This document shows positions 52,948 through 61,568 of a stretch of DNA of 64,000 bases, piece by piece; within the stretch, counting starts at the first letter, position 1, and every line of letters begins with the position of its first letter. The notes under the pieces were generated by a model that was not told the DNA's origin, made no database searches, and saw nothing but the letters and a program-made list of their open reading frames with translations. The translations under genes were made by a program, and so were the position numbers. Source of the stretch: CAVSSX01 sp963730735 (GTDB lineage: Bacteria > Actinomycetota > Acidimicrobiia > Acidimicrobiales > RAAP-2); contig CAVSSX010000008.1 in NCBI GenBank assembly GCA_963730735.1, positions 124,001 to 188,000 on the forward strand. Reading direction: 5' to 3'.

Positions 52948-54102
52948 TCAGCCGGGCAGGCTCGTCCAACTCCGATCGAACCATCGCTGGATCCGGCTGG
53001 CCCCGAACTCGGACTTGTCGAGGGCCAGCGACTCGGAGGGCTCCTCGTACTCGCCGACCGGCGGCTGGCCGCTCACGAACTTCACCTGGACCCGGGCCAC
53101 CTCGTCGTGACCGAACTCGAGGAAGCAGGTCCCGAGGCCGTCGTACTCGGCCTCGGCCGTCGCCCCCTTCAGGTGCGAGATGATCCGTTCGGCGGCCACC
53201 GCCGCCTGGCGTTCCGAGAAGACCCCGGCCTTGGGGGTGCCGACACTGGTGACGTCGCCGACGGCGAACACCCCCGGGAAGGTCGTCTCGAGGGTGAGCG
53301 GGTCCACCGGGATCCACCCGTCCACGGTCATCCCCGACTCGGCGACGACGTCGGGCACCCGGTGGGTCGGGACACCGAGGAACAGGTCGAAGCCCAGTTC
53401 CGATCCGTCGGCGAACCGCGCCACCTTGGTCACCGGATCGAGCTCACGGATCAGCTGGCCCGGATGCCAGTCGATGCCCCGTTGGGCGAAGGCCTCGAGG
53501 ATGGCCGTCGAGGCGGCCGGTGAGGGCGGTATCGGCACCGGGAGCGGCATGACCAGGGCGATCGACGATCGATCCCGCAGGCCCCGCTCCACCAGGTAGT
53601 CGTGCAGCAACAGGGCGGTCTCGCTCGGGGCCGGTGGGCATTTGAACGGCGTGGAGGTGACGCCGATGACCACCCGTCCGCCATCGAAGTCCGCCAACAC
53701 TTCTCGGAGGCCGAAGGCGCCGTCCAACGTGTAGAACTCGTGGCCCGCCTCGACCAGGCCCGGCGTGGCCGACGGGTCGAGGTCGGCGCCCAGGGCCACG
53801 ACGAGGATGTCGCCGTCGAAGGGGCCGGCATCGGTCTCGACGCGGCGGGCCGCCGGGTCGATCGACCGGACGGTGGTCTGCACGAAGCGGACGCCCGGCT
53901 TGACCAGATCGCGATACGGATGGTGGACCGCCGCTTCGACCGTGCGCCCGAACATGACGTCGAGCTTCGAGAAGCCGAACACGAACCCGTCGGCCCGGTC
54001 GATGAGCACGACCTCCACCCCGTCGCCGAACTCCTCGGACAGCCGGGTGCTCAGCTCCAGGCCGCCGAAGCCCGCCCCCAGGACCAACACTCGTTCCGCC
54101 AC
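52948..54102 (-). CDS. FAD-dependent NAD(P)/sulfide:quinone-type oxidoreductase
   Basis: This 384-residue flavoprotein has the FAD-binding VLVLGAGFGGLELSTRLSEEF, the NAD(P)-site neighbourhood VVIGVTSTPFKCPPAPSE, and the second FAD motif FPGVFAVGDVTSVGTPKAG. The CPPAP segment recalls sulfide:quinone reductases and FCSD-like proteins, but the full set of redox cysteines is not seen. A type II NADH dehydrogenase-like role is also possible. The start is ATG 54102. Confidence 0.82.
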   Translation of the reverse strand: MAERVLVLGAGFGGLELSTRLSEEFGDGVEVVLIDRADGFVFGFSKLDVMFGRTVEAAVHHPYRDLVKPGVRFVQTTVRSIDPAARRVETDAGPFDGDILVVALGADLDPSATPGLVEAGHEFYTLDGAFGLREVLADFDGGRVVIGVTSTPFKCPPAPSETALLLHDYLVERGLRDRSSIALVMPLPVPIPPSPAASTAILEAFAQRGIDWHPGQLIRELDPVTKVARFADGSELGFDLFLGVPTHRVPDVVAESGMTVDGWIPVDPLTLETTFPGVFAVGDVTSVGTPKAGVFSERQAAVAAERIISHLKGATAEAEYDGLGTCFLEFGHDEVARVQVKFVSGQPPVGEYEEPSESLALDKSEFGASRIQRWFDRSWTSLPG

Positions 54103-54262
54103 GGGCTCTCCTCCGATTCCGTCAGCACCGACGGACCGACCCGCGCCGATCCCGTCATCGGTGGCCGTCGACCCGGTGACGGCCGGTCCGAACGAGACCG
54201 CACCGACCGGATCGACCTGGCGGACGCCGAGATTACACAGGGCGAGGCGTGCCGGCCGAGCC

Positions 54263-54526
54263 TCAGCCCCAGGCGGTCATCTCGAACGGCGGGGTGGCCC
54301 GGGCCCGTGGCGCGGCGGCGGGATCTTCGATCGACCGCACGACGGCGTAGTCCAGGCGCAGCACCTCCCGGCCGTCGCCGTCGAAGAACACCGCCTCGTG
54401 GCCCTGGGCCTCGCTGCGGACGGCGCCGATGAACGGGGGCCCGTGCGCCTCGGGGGCCACGTCGTGGTGGTAGAGGATCTTGAAGAGCGTCACGGGCGCA
54501 GCGTTCCCCAACCGGGGTGACGTCAA
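54263..54526 (-). CDS. Small hypothetical protein
   Basis: This protein of up to 87 residues reads VTLFKILYHHDVAPEAHG, EAVFFDGDGREVLRLDYAVV and ends PPFEMTAWG. It looks like a small beta sandwich. GTG 54493 would give 76 residues and starts just before the conserved-looking part; ATG 54526 is the longer option. Family not recognised. Confidence 0.5.
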   Translation of the reverse strand: MTSPRLGNAAPVTLFKILYHHDVAPEAHGPPFIGAVRSEAQGHEAVFFDGDGREVLRLDYAVVRSIEDPAAAPRARATPPFEMTAWG

Positions 54527-54631
54527 TCATGCTTTTTGTGGACACCCCGGGGCCGGGCCGCCGGCCGGATCGGCGGCTAGACCTGAGCGCAGCCGGGCGG
54601 ATTGCCCGACGTCGGCGAAAGGACGATCGAC

Positions 54632-54985
54632 ATGCACGTCACCGGAGTGATCACCGACCTCAAGGTGCCCGACGTCGAATCGGCCAAGAGCTTCTATACC
54701 GACTTCCTCGGCCTGCGCGACCAGGTCTTCAGCCTCGGTTGGGTGGCCCGCTTCAGCTCGCCCGAGACGGGCACCCGGGTCCAACTGGTCTCGCACGACG
54801 CCAGCGCCCCGGAGAATCCCGTCGTCTCGGTGCTCACGCCCGACGTCGACGCCGCCTATGAGGAAGCGCAGCAGCTCGGCTACGACATCGTGCACCCGCT
54901 GACCACCGAGCCGTGGGGCGTTCGTCGGTTCTTCGTCCGGGCGCCGGACGGCAACGTGTTCAACGTGGTCGACCACACGGACTGA
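54632..54985 (+). CDS. VOC family protein
   Basis: This 117-residue protein starts at ATG 54632 after AAAGGACG. It has VITDLKVPDVESAKSFYTDFLG, a first ligand region (LGWVARFSSPETGTRVQLV), and the C-terminal WGVRRFFVRAPDGNVFNVVDH. The pattern fits glyoxalase/dioxygenase-like proteins. Substrate unknown. Confidence 0.85.
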   Translation: MHVTGVITDLKVPDVESAKSFYTDFLGLRDQVFSLGWVARFSSPETGTRVQLVSHDASAPENPVVSVLTPDVDAAYEEAQQLGYDIVHPLTTEPWGVRRFFVRAPDGNVFNVVDHTD

Positions 54986-55033
54986 ACCACCTCGCCTCGG
55001 TCGGCGCTCGGCGCCACCCGACGAAGGAGCCGG

Positions 55034-55843
55034 CTAGTCCCGTGACCTCGCCGACGTCCGGCGCCAGCCGTCCTCCTCCAGGCGGGCGGCCACCGTGCGG
55101 TAGCGGCCCACCGGCACCAGGTGCGCCCCGTCGAAGGCTCCGCTGCTTCTGAGCTCGGCCATCAGCGAGCACGCTCGTTCCACGCCGGCATCCCGGTCGG
55201 TCTCGAGGTCGGCCACCAACGACGCCGGTAGGTCGATCTGCCCGGTGGCCTCGGCCAAGGTCTTGGCCATGGTGGCGCTCGCCACGACCAGGACGCCGGC
55301 GAACACGGGCCCGTCGAACTCCAGCGACGCTCGCCACTGCAGGAGTCGCTCGAGATCGAAGGAGGCCTGGACGAAGAGGAAGTCGGCGTCCTGCTTCCAC
55401 GCCGGCAGAGGGGCCAGTTGAGTGGTCACGCCGACGCGCAGTGGTGTACTTCCGGCGAACGCGTCGGAGCGGCCGAAGGTGCGGACCTCCTCCAACATGC
55501 GGCGCACGTTCAGATCGTTCGAACGGGTACCCGATGCCGGCTGGTCGCCGAACACGCACAGGATGCTGTCGACGCCGTAGGCGGCGGCCGTCAGGAGGTC
55601 ACGACGGAAGCCGAGCCGGTTGCGGTCCCGGCTGTTCAGGCAGGCGATGGCCCGCACGCCCATGCTGGCCACCTCGTGGGCCACGGCCACGCTGGAGACC
55701 GTCGCCCGGCCCAGGTGGTTGTCGGGGATCAAGAAGGCATCGGTCACCGGGGCCAGGACCCCTACCTGATGGCGTATCCGGGTCAGGTCGGGTCGGGTCG
55801 CCGGCTCGATCTCCGAGATCACTTCGAACGGTTCGCTGACCAC
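55034..55843 (-). CDS. Methylenetetrahydrofolate reductase (MetF)-like protein
   Basis: This 269-residue TIM-barrel protein has an N-terminal EVISEIEPATRPDL, the folate-enzyme pattern FLIPDNHLGRATVSS, ACLNSRDRNRLGFRRDLLTAAAYG, ILCVFGDQPASGTRS and a DFLFVQASFD segment. The blocks match MetF-like/bifunctional methylene-THF reductases, though it is divergent and lacks the long MetF C-terminus. It may use F420, FAD or a corrinoid partner; this cannot be told. Confidence 0.72.
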   Translation of the reverse strand: MVSEPFEVISEIEPATRPDLTRIRHQVGVLAPVTDAFLIPDNHLGRATVSSVAVAHEVASMGVRAIACLNSRDRNRLGFRRDLLTAAAYGVDSILCVFGDQPASGTRSNDLNVRRMLEEVRTFGRSDAFAGSTPLRVGVTTQLAPLPAWKQDADFLFVQASFDLERLLQWRASLEFDGPVFAGVLVVASATMAKTLAEATGQIDLPASLVADLETDRDAGVERACSLMAELRSSGAFDGAHLVPVGRYRTVAARLEEDGWRRTSARSRD

Positions 55844-55938
55844 GCTCCAGGCTACGTCGCCCCCGCCCGTCCCAGGTCCCTCGAGGGAACGACCGAGTGC
55901 GCGACACCAGCCGAGGAGGGCTGCCGCACCGTCGAGCC

Positions 55939-56244
55939 CTACTGCCGGACGAGGGTCAGGGCCAGACGGGGAACGAGGAAGGACACCAAGAAGATGGGCA
56001 GGAACCGCTTGCCGGTGCAGCGGTAGGCGACGACCTCGCCGTCCCCGATCTCGAACGACGTCGTACGGCTCGACTGGCGACCACTGCCGACCTGGAGCGC
56101 ATGCGACCCGGCCGCCACCGGGAGCTCGAAGGTGTCGTTCATCGCCACCGACCCGACCTGAGTGCCGTCGACGACGACGTCGTAGTCATTCCGACGGACC
56201 TCGGCCCCGATCGCACTATGTGTCACCTGCAGCGTGCCCGGCAT
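55939..56244 (-). CDS. Hypothetical protein with C-terminal membrane segment
   Basis: This 101-residue protein starts at ATG 56244 (MPGTLQVTHSAIGAEVRR). It is beta-rich (NDYDVVVDGTQVGSVAMND, LPVAAGSHALQVGSG), as in PEGA-like domains, and ends with a hydrophobic FLPIFLVSFLVPRLALTLV segment. A run of ten C lies just upstream (56251-56260), where length errors are possible. Function unknown. Confidence 0.6.
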   Translation of the reverse strand: MPGTLQVTHSAIGAEVRRNDYDVVVDGTQVGSVAMNDTFELPVAAGSHALQVGSGRQSSRTTSFEIGDGEVVAYRCTGKRFLPIFLVSFLVPRLALTLVRQ

Positions 56245-56316
56245 GTCGACCCCCCCCCCAGAGCTCGATTCGTCATCTCGACCTTCGCCGCCCACCTGCA
56301 TCCTGGTGTCGGTCCG

Positions 56317-56952
56317 TCAGCGCAGAAACGTGAAGAGGTGACGGCCCGGCACCAGCTCCTCGGATTGGCCGTCGAAGCGCACGACCCCCACGGCCGGCAG
56401 GCCATCGAGATCCTTCGAAAGGTACGCCACCTCCGAGCAGCCCGCCGCCCGGAAGCTCGCCCGCACGATGTCGTTCCGATCCTCGGGGTCCCGCCCCCGG
56501 GTCCACACCACGGTGGCACCGTGCTGACAGAACTGCGGGGTCGTTCGGATGAGACGTTCGATGTCGCTGTCGCTGATGTTGCCGAGGATGCCGACGAGGA
56601 GGACCAGCTGCGCCGGCACGGCATCGCGGTAGTTGTCCGAGACGCCGGCGTCGGCCGTCCGCACGTCGACCGCGGCGGCCGTGTTGGCCGCCAAGCGTCT
56701 CGCTCGATCAGCGAGGGCCGGATGGAGCTCCAGCAGCGTGGCCGACACCCGGCTGGCGTCGGCCCGGTGGCCCAGCACCTCCAGCACGTCCCGCCCGTCA
56801 CCCGAGCAGGCGCTCAGCACACGGACCGGCCCGGTCCACTCGTCCAAGGCCGATTCGATCGCGCCCTGCACGGTACGCAGGCGCCAGGACAGGCCCGAGT
56901 CGGGATCGTCGTACGCCGTGTGCCACTGCTCGTAGTCCCGTAGCCCGGTCAT
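56317..56952 (-). CDS. SAM-dependent methyltransferase (class I-like)
   Basis: This 211-residue protein has the glycine-rich site as VRVLSACSGDGRDVLEVLGH, the acidic residue after strand 2 in LLELHPALADRAR, VDVRTADAGVSDNYRDAVP and a DIVRASF tail. It resembles the class I methyltransferases seen next to hypothetical genes in Actinobacteria. Substrate unknown. Confidence 0.8.
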   Translation of the reverse strand: MTGLRDYEQWHTAYDDPDSGLSWRLRTVQGAIESALDEWTGPVRVLSACSGDGRDVLEVLGHRADASRVSATLLELHPALADRARRLAANTAAAVDVRTADAGVSDNYRDAVPAQLVLLVGILGNISDSDIERLIRTTPQFCQHGATVVWTRGRDPEDRNDIVRASFRAAGCSEVAYLSKDLDGLPAVGVVRFDGQSEELVPGRHLFTFLR

Positions 56953-56997
56953 CGCACGGTGGTCAGGCTCAGTGGTGGCGCTGGCGGGTCCGGCAAC

Positions 56998-57229
56998 TCA
57001 CGGCTTCGGCTCCAGCGATTCCCTGAGTTGGTCGAGCTTCAGCTCGGACTGGCGCAGCTTCTCCAGCTTCCGCTGTTGGCGACCGACGTACCGGCGGTAG
57101 CGTCCAGGCCGAGAGGGCCAGGATGCGCGGCGGGCCACGCCGGATCTGACGCCGGACCTTGGCCCGTTGCCACTCCAATCGGGCCCGGCGGAACTCGAGG
57201 CCTTCCGGGCTGTTGTCCACGATCGGCAC
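56998..57229 (-). CDS. Small basic coiled-coil protein (one frameshift)
   Basis: GTG 57229 starts VPIVDNSPEGLEFRRARLE and WQRAKVRRQIRRGPPR. After a +1 shift near 57105 the chain continues YRRYVGRQQRKLEKLR and QSELKLDQLRESLEPKP. Both pieces are strongly basic and helical, and neither continues sensibly in its own frame. About 77 residues in all. Family not recognised; the joining of the two frames is inference. Confidence 0.4.
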
Positions 57230-57418
57230 GCTCGTAGTTTCGCACTCCGAGCAGCCGAGAGCCGTCGATCTGCCACCGCCTTCGGGGCCGGGGCAATCCC
57301 ATCCGGGGCGACGACACCGGCACGTGGCCTGGCCCTCCCGCTCGTCACCCAACCGTCGCTCGGCGCACGGGCGCGCCCGGTGGGCCCTCGCCCTCGGGCC
57401 CTGATGGCGGAGGCGGTG

Positions 57419-57700
57419 TCAGGCCAGTGTTTGACGGTCGGCGGCGGGGCGGAGTTCACCGGCGGCATCGACGTGGTCCTCCCAGTCGGGCAGGGGAACC
57501 AGATACCCCCCTTCGACGGGCAGACCGCACGTCCGGACCCATTTGAGGCGTGGCTCCTGCTCGATGCGGAACTCCCGAATGACGACGAATTGCGCACCGT
57601 CGGACACGCGGCGACGCAGGGTGAAGGAGTAGTACTTCGCTCGACGACCCTGGAAGCGGGCAGTGCCGTCGACGTGGAACCCAGCGGCCTGCGGTGTCAT
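57419..57700 (-). CDS. Small hypothetical protein
   Basis: This 93-residue protein starts at ATG 57700, which overlaps the preceding stop as TGATG. It is beta-rich: HVDGTARFQGRRAKYYSFTLRRR, FVVIREFRIEQEPRLKWV and PVEGGYLVPLPDWEDH. No family was recognised. The overlap shows it is co-translated with the next upstream gene. Confidence 0.6.
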   Translation of the reverse strand: MTPQAAGFHVDGTARFQGRRAKYYSFTLRRRVSDGAQFVVIREFRIEQEPRLKWVRTCGLPVEGGYLVPLPDWEDHVDAAGELRPAADRQTLA

Positions 57701-57948
57701 CAGACCGTCTGGCGACCCAAGCTGAAGCCGTAGCGCTCGTACAGTCGCGCCACGCCCCCGGCCGACGACGGCGAACCGGTCCGCAGCCATTCCTCGTGTT
57801 CGGAGCGGGCCGCCGCCTCCGCCCGTACCGCATCGTCACCGAAGCCCACGAAGGTCTGCTCGTCACAGGTCGTACAGGTCAGGATGATGGCGTGCTCACC
57901 GTCGCTAGCCCAGTGCTGCGTCGCCACAAGCGTGTGTCCCATGGTCAC
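57700..57948 (-). CDS. Small CxxC hypothetical protein
   Basis: This protein of 80-82 residues starts at ATG 57948 or 57942 (MGHTLVATQHWASDGEH). It has LTCTTCDEQTFVGFGDDAV, with a CxxC pair, then a charged helix (RAEAAARSEHEEWLR). A single CxxC is not enough for a full zinc site, so it may dimerise. It is first in a two-gene unit. Confidence 0.6.
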   Translation of the reverse strand: MTMGHTLVATQHWASDGEHAIILTCTTCDEQTFVGFGDDAVRAEAAARSEHEEWLRTGSPSSAGGVARLYERYGFSLGRQTV

Positions 57949-58137
57949 CCTCCTGTGTCGAATATGCCCAGTCAGGAAGGGTGACTAACCACGGCACAGG
58001 GGTCAGGGCGGCCATGGAGGCGGCGACGTGTGCGCCGACGGGCCGTTGGAGCGGCGTGGACGGGCATGCTGGCGAGGCACACCCGACGGCCGGCCCGCGG
58101 GGCTATCTCGGGGTCGACCTCGTTCGGGCGGACGAGC

Positions 58138-58530
58138 TCAGGCCAGGAGCTTGGCCTTCTGCGCTTCGAACTCGGCGTCGGTCAAGGCCCCGCTGTTCTT
58201 GAGGTCGGCCAGTTTGGCCAACTCGTCGGCGGTGTTGCCCGCACCGGCTGCCTGGCGGACGTAACTGTCGAAGGCCTGCTGCTGTTGCTGGGCCTGGGCG
58301 GCCGCCCGCTCGTGCATGCCACCACCCCGGGCGATGAGGTAGATGAGGACGCCGAGCAGCGGGATCACGATCACGAAGATGGTCCAGAAGGCCTTCCCCC
58401 AGCCGCCCAGGTCGTGGCTCCGAAAGATGTCGGCGAAGACCACGAACAGGAGCCAGAGCCAGATGAAGAATCCGACCATCCACAGGATCGTCCAGAACAG
58501 GTCCAGCAGCGGGTACTCCGTCGCAATCAT
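58138..58530 (-). CDS. Membrane protein with PLDc_N-like and SHOCT domains
   Basis: This 130-residue protein has two helices, LFWTILWMVGFFIWLWLLFVVFADI and AFWTIFVIVIPLLGVLIYLI, matching the phospholipase D N-terminal-type membrane domain. A Gln/Ala linker follows, then a C-terminal SHOCT motif (DELAKLADLKNSGALTDAEFEAQKAKLL). Such proteins are common in Actinobacteria, with no proven role. The start is ATG 58530. Confidence 0.85.
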   Translation of the reverse strand: MIATEYPLLDLFWTILWMVGFFIWLWLLFVVFADIFRSHDLGGWGKAFWTIFVIVIPLLGVLIYLIARGGGMHERAAAQAQQQQQAFDSYVRQAAGAGNTADELAKLADLKNSGALTDAEFEAQKAKLLA

Positions 58531-58670
58531 TTCCCACCTCCGTAGGGTCGTCAGCCGAGAAATTATGACCCGTAGAGCGCCAGCACGCTGCCCCGATGGC
58601 CCTGAGGGGTCCTCCGCCGGCGGTCAGCGGCGCACGGCCCTCACTGCTCGTGTCGGGGCATGGCTAAAAT

Positions 58671-58910
58671 TTGCCCGTGGCCAACCCGGACAACGGTGAC
58701 GAAGGCGTCTATTTCGATATGCGGCCCGACTCCCCCGCCTTGTGGCACTTCTCGGCCGCCTGCGAGGTCGGACGGGCGATTCCACGGGTCCACCGCTGGC
58801 ACACCGACGACGCCGGCAAGGCCGGCGAACTCCGCGACGCCCTCGAACAGTGCCCGGAGTGCCGGGAGGTCGTCGACGCGCAACAGATCTGGCGCGGGCC
58901 CCTGGAGTAG
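58671..58910 (+). CDS. Small hypothetical protein with C-terminal CxxC
   Basis: This protein is 77-79 residues. The start is TTG 58671 or GTG 58677. It reads VANPDNGDEGVYFDMRPDSP, then ALWHFSAACEVGRAIPRVHRWHT and ends EQCPECREVVDAQQIWRGP. The cysteine and His residues (HFSAAC, HRWH, CPEC) could form a zinc site. Family not recognised. Confidence 0.55.
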   Translation: MPVANPDNGDEGVYFDMRPDSPALWHFSAACEVGRAIPRVHRWHTDDAGKAGELRDALEQCPECREVVDAQQIWRGPLE

Positions 58911-59047
58911 CGCTACCCGGATCGTGCCCCTCGGCACCCGGCGGCGAACCGTTCGCCGGTGCACCGAGCCGCCGAATGGGTGCGGACCCTCACCCCCGAC
59001 CCACGAGCGTCGCTACGACGACATCCCCGGCGCCTCGCGCCTGGCGG

Positions 59048-59500
59048 TCACGTGGTCGTCCACTCCGCCAGCTCGATGGTGACGTTGCCCGGTCCGATCA
59101 GGAGCACGAGCCGACGATCGTGGAACTCCATGACGGCGCTCCGGGTTCGCACCCCGGCGGCGCCCAATCGGGCGAGGGCGGCGTCCAGGTCGTCGACGGC
59201 GAAGCAGACGTGGTTGAAACCCAGACGGGCCAGGTCCGGCTCGTCGGGGTTCGAAGAGAGTGCCGGGTGGTGGAACCGGAGGAGTTGCACTTCCTGGTGG
59301 AGCTCCACTCCGGTGAGCGCCAGCGTGACATGGTCCGCCTCCCAGCCCGGGATGCCCATGTAGGCCGACATCTCGTCCCCGGCGACCACCGTCGATGCCG
59401 TCTCCTCGAACCCGAGCAACCCGAAGAAGCTCTTGGCATCGTCGAGGTCCTCGACGGCGATGGTCACGTGGTCGAATCCGCTGTGTCGGGGTGTGGTCAC
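59048..59500 (-). CDS. VOC family protein
   Basis: This 150-residue protein starts at GTG 59500 (VTTPRHSGFDHVTIAVEDL). It has FDHVTIAVEDLDDAKSFFGLLGF, the second-half FNHVCFAVDDLDAALARLG and LLIGPGNVTIELAEW. The His in FDHV, the His in FNHV and the Glu in IELAEW are placed as metal ligands in glyoxalase-type proteins. The substrate is unknown; methylmalonyl-CoA epimerase-like is one option. It is the downstream neighbour of the three-gene hydroxylase unit. Confidence 0.85.
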   Translation of the reverse strand: MTTPRHSGFDHVTIAVEDLDDAKSFFGLLGFEETASTVVAGDEMSAYMGIPGWEADHVTLALTGVELHQEVQLLRFHHPALSSNPDEPDLARLGFNHVCFAVDDLDAALARLGAAGVRTRSAVMEFHDRRLVLLIGPGNVTIELAEWTTT

Positions 59501-59562
59501 GAGTCGAGCGTACGGGCGACTCGAGGAGGAAGCCAGGGGGTCGACGAATTCCTGCGTGACCG

Positions 59563-60579
59563 CTATCCGGGGTCGGCGCCGTTGGCGACCACAGCCCACG
59601 ACCGTGCCTGGGTGCCTCGCAGGAAACCGAAACCCCACGACCACTCCATGTGAGCCGGACGATCCCGAACGGACACGCCCTCTGGATCCACCACCGACTC
59701 GAGCGCATTCCCGAACCGGTCCTGCAGCTCCTGCCAGAAGAGGCCGACCCCGGTGTTGGGTCCCCACTCCTCGGGGGTGAGACAGATGTCGTGCAGCGCC
59801 ACCAGGCCTCCGGGGCGCACCCGGGGTCCGTACTCCAGCAGGTCCCGGCGGACGCCGGCATAGCTGTGGTCGCCGTCGATCACCAAGAGGTCGATGGCCT
59901 CGCCATCGAGGACCTCGTCGAGCGCCTCGGACATGGCCGGCGTGTGCGAGTCGCCGGCCAGGCAGACGAGGTGCTGGGTGGGGACGGCGAAGCCGGCGAA
60001 GACATCACGCTCGGAGTCGAACTGTCCCCCACCATTGTTGGCCCCCGGCAGATCGATGCTGACCAGTGTCGCCCGTCGGTCGACCACCTGGGCCAGGGCG
60101 TAGAGGAGGCCGCCCCGGGCGGTGCCGATCTCCACGACGGTGCGGGGTTTCAGGACCTGCACCTTCTCCAGGAGGTACCGGAGTTCCCGGAGGTTCTGCA
60201 TGGCGACGAAGGTGGTGCGGGTGCGCCGGGCCAACGCCTCGAGGTCGACCGGTCGGTCCGCGAGCCATCCGAGCGGGGCCAACGCTTCGGTCATGTCCGA
60301 GTGGCGGGGCGAGGGCGATCGCACACCGGTCATGAGCTCGGCCACCGTGCGGGCGCCGTCGTCGTCGAGCTCCACGAACCCGTCCAACCACGAGTGGAAC
60401 ACGAGCCACGGAGCGTCGAAGGGCGAGGCCGGCTGGCCACATCCGGCGGCGGCGTCGGCCGTTCGCATGTACTCGGCGAAGCCACCGTTGCCCTGCCGCA
60501 CCAGCACCGACGTCGAGTAGAGGTAGCGCGCCAGTGGCTCCGACGGCGTCAGCCGGAGATGGTCGAACGTCTCGCTCAA
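59563..60579 (-). CDS. CmcI/cephalosporin-hydroxylase-like SAM methyltransferase, third gene of hydroxylase unit
   Basis: This 338-residue protein starts at TTG 60579, whose TTGA overlaps the upstream stop. The N-terminal half is not recognised. From about residue 140 it has TVVEIGTARGGLLYALAQVV, LVSIDLPGANNGGGQFDSE, HLVCLAGDSHTPAM, IDLLVIDGDHSYAGVRRDL and LHDICLTPEEWGP. These are the SAM-binding and metal-site blocks of the CmcI/Methyltransf_24 group, where VIDGDHSYEG is a hallmark. Despite the family name, it is more likely an O-methyltransferase than a hydroxylase. It is co-translated with two Fe(II)/2-oxoglutarate oxygenases. Confidence 0.82.
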   Translation of the reverse strand: MSETFDHLRLTPSEPLARYLYSTSVLVRQGNGGFAEYMRTADAAAGCGQPASPFDAPWLVFHSWLDGFVELDDDGARTVAELMTGVRSPSPRHSDMTEALAPLGWLADRPVDLEALARRTRTTFVAMQNLRELRYLLEKVQVLKPRTVVEIGTARGGLLYALAQVVDRRATLVSIDLPGANNGGGQFDSERDVFAGFAVPTQHLVCLAGDSHTPAMSEALDEVLDGEAIDLLVIDGDHSYAGVRRDLLEYGPRVRPGGLVALHDICLTPEEWGPNTGVGLFWQELQDRFGNALESVVDPEGVSVRDRPAHMEWSWGFGFLRGTQARSWAVVANGADPG

Positions 60580-61568
60580 TCGAGCGGTCCTTCGAAGGAC
60601 TGGTCGACGTAGTGGAAGAACAGCGACGTCGAACTGCGCCCGTCCGGCAGCGGGTCCCGGAAGTGTGGGAGCTCCGTCCCTCGGTACAGCAGTGCGTCGC
60701 CCACGGCCTGGTAGACCGCCACCGACTCCTGCGGGAGTTCGAGCTTGAGCGGCCAGGGTGAGTGGGAACGCGGCTCCGGCGTGCAGTCGACCAGCATGGC
60801 CAACGTGTAGGCGCACTGTTCCCGGTCCGTGTGGCGAGGCAGGTCGGCCCCGGGCTGGTAGGCGGAGAGATAGACGTACGACGGCGTGACGGTGCGGCCG
60901 ACGATGGTCGACACCACCGGCGCCAGCTGCCGGTGGAAGAAGCGGGCGACCGGCTCATTGTGGGCGACGTAGCGGAGCGGACTCTGCGTGTCCCCGAGCT
61001 GGAGGCCATTGCTGCGGACCAGGCGGCGGTACCGGGCCCGGAGGCTCGCCAGATGGAAGGGGTGCAGTGGCCGGCCCATCACGGCGAACCCCGTCGTGAG
61101 CTGTTGGCTCGCCGCCGTCACGGCGTCATCCCATTCCGACCGGACCTGCGAGTCGGTGGTGCGGTCGCCCAGGGCACCGACGGCGGCGAGGAGGTCACGA
61201 TGGCGGCGGTCCAGCCGGCGGTCGACGACCGCTCCGGGGCGCTGTCCGGACAACCAGTCGGCGACCGCCTCCTCGAGCAGGTACGGGGCGACGACGCCAG
61301 TGTCGGCGGCGCGCACCCACAACGTCCACGGGTCACGATGGACCGACGCCGGGACCAGCGAGCGCCACCGGGCCGGGAGGTCCTCGTCGAGCCAGCACGC
61401 CTCGCTCAGAACGAGCGGCCCGTCAGGAGGCGGGAGCCGCAGTGAGCTGAGGAGCCGTCTCGGGACCAGGTGACTCGGCTGCGTGGCGAGCAGGCACCCG
61501 TACGGCTCCTCGAGGCCGTCGCCGGTTCCGCCCCACGAGTCGAGGTGGTTCGTGGGGGCGATCGTCAC
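60576..61568 (-). CDS. Fe(II)/2-oxoglutarate-dependent oxygenase, second gene of hydroxylase unit
   Basis: This 330-residue protein starts at GTG 61568, overlapping the previous stop as GTGA. The N-terminal 180 residues are not recognised. The C-terminal half holds a double-stranded beta-helix with the HxD pair in DLPRHTDREQCAY (His codon 60831-60833, Asp codon 60825-60827), LKLELPQESVAVYQAVGDALLYRG, the distal His in ELPHFRDP, and an Arg in GRSSTSLFFHYV for 2-oxoglutarate. It should hydroxylate a protein or peptide side chain. The pairing with a prolyl-hydroxylase-like gene suggests the same substrate. Confidence 0.82.
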   Translation of the reverse strand: MTIAPTNHLDSWGGTGDGLEEPYGCLLATQPSHLVPRRLLSSLRLPPPDGPLVLSEACWLDEDLPARWRSLVPASVHRDPWTLWVRAADTGVVAPYLLEEAVADWLSGQRPGAVVDRRLDRRHRDLLAAVGALGDRTTDSQVRSEWDDAVTAASQQLTTGFAVMGRPLHPFHLASLRARYRRLVRSNGLQLGDTQSPLRYVAHNEPVARFFHRQLAPVVSTIVGRTVTPSYVYLSAYQPGADLPRHTDREQCAYTLAMLVDCTPEPRSHSPWPLKLELPQESVAVYQAVGDALLYRGTELPHFRDPLPDGRSSTSLFFHYVDQSFEGPLD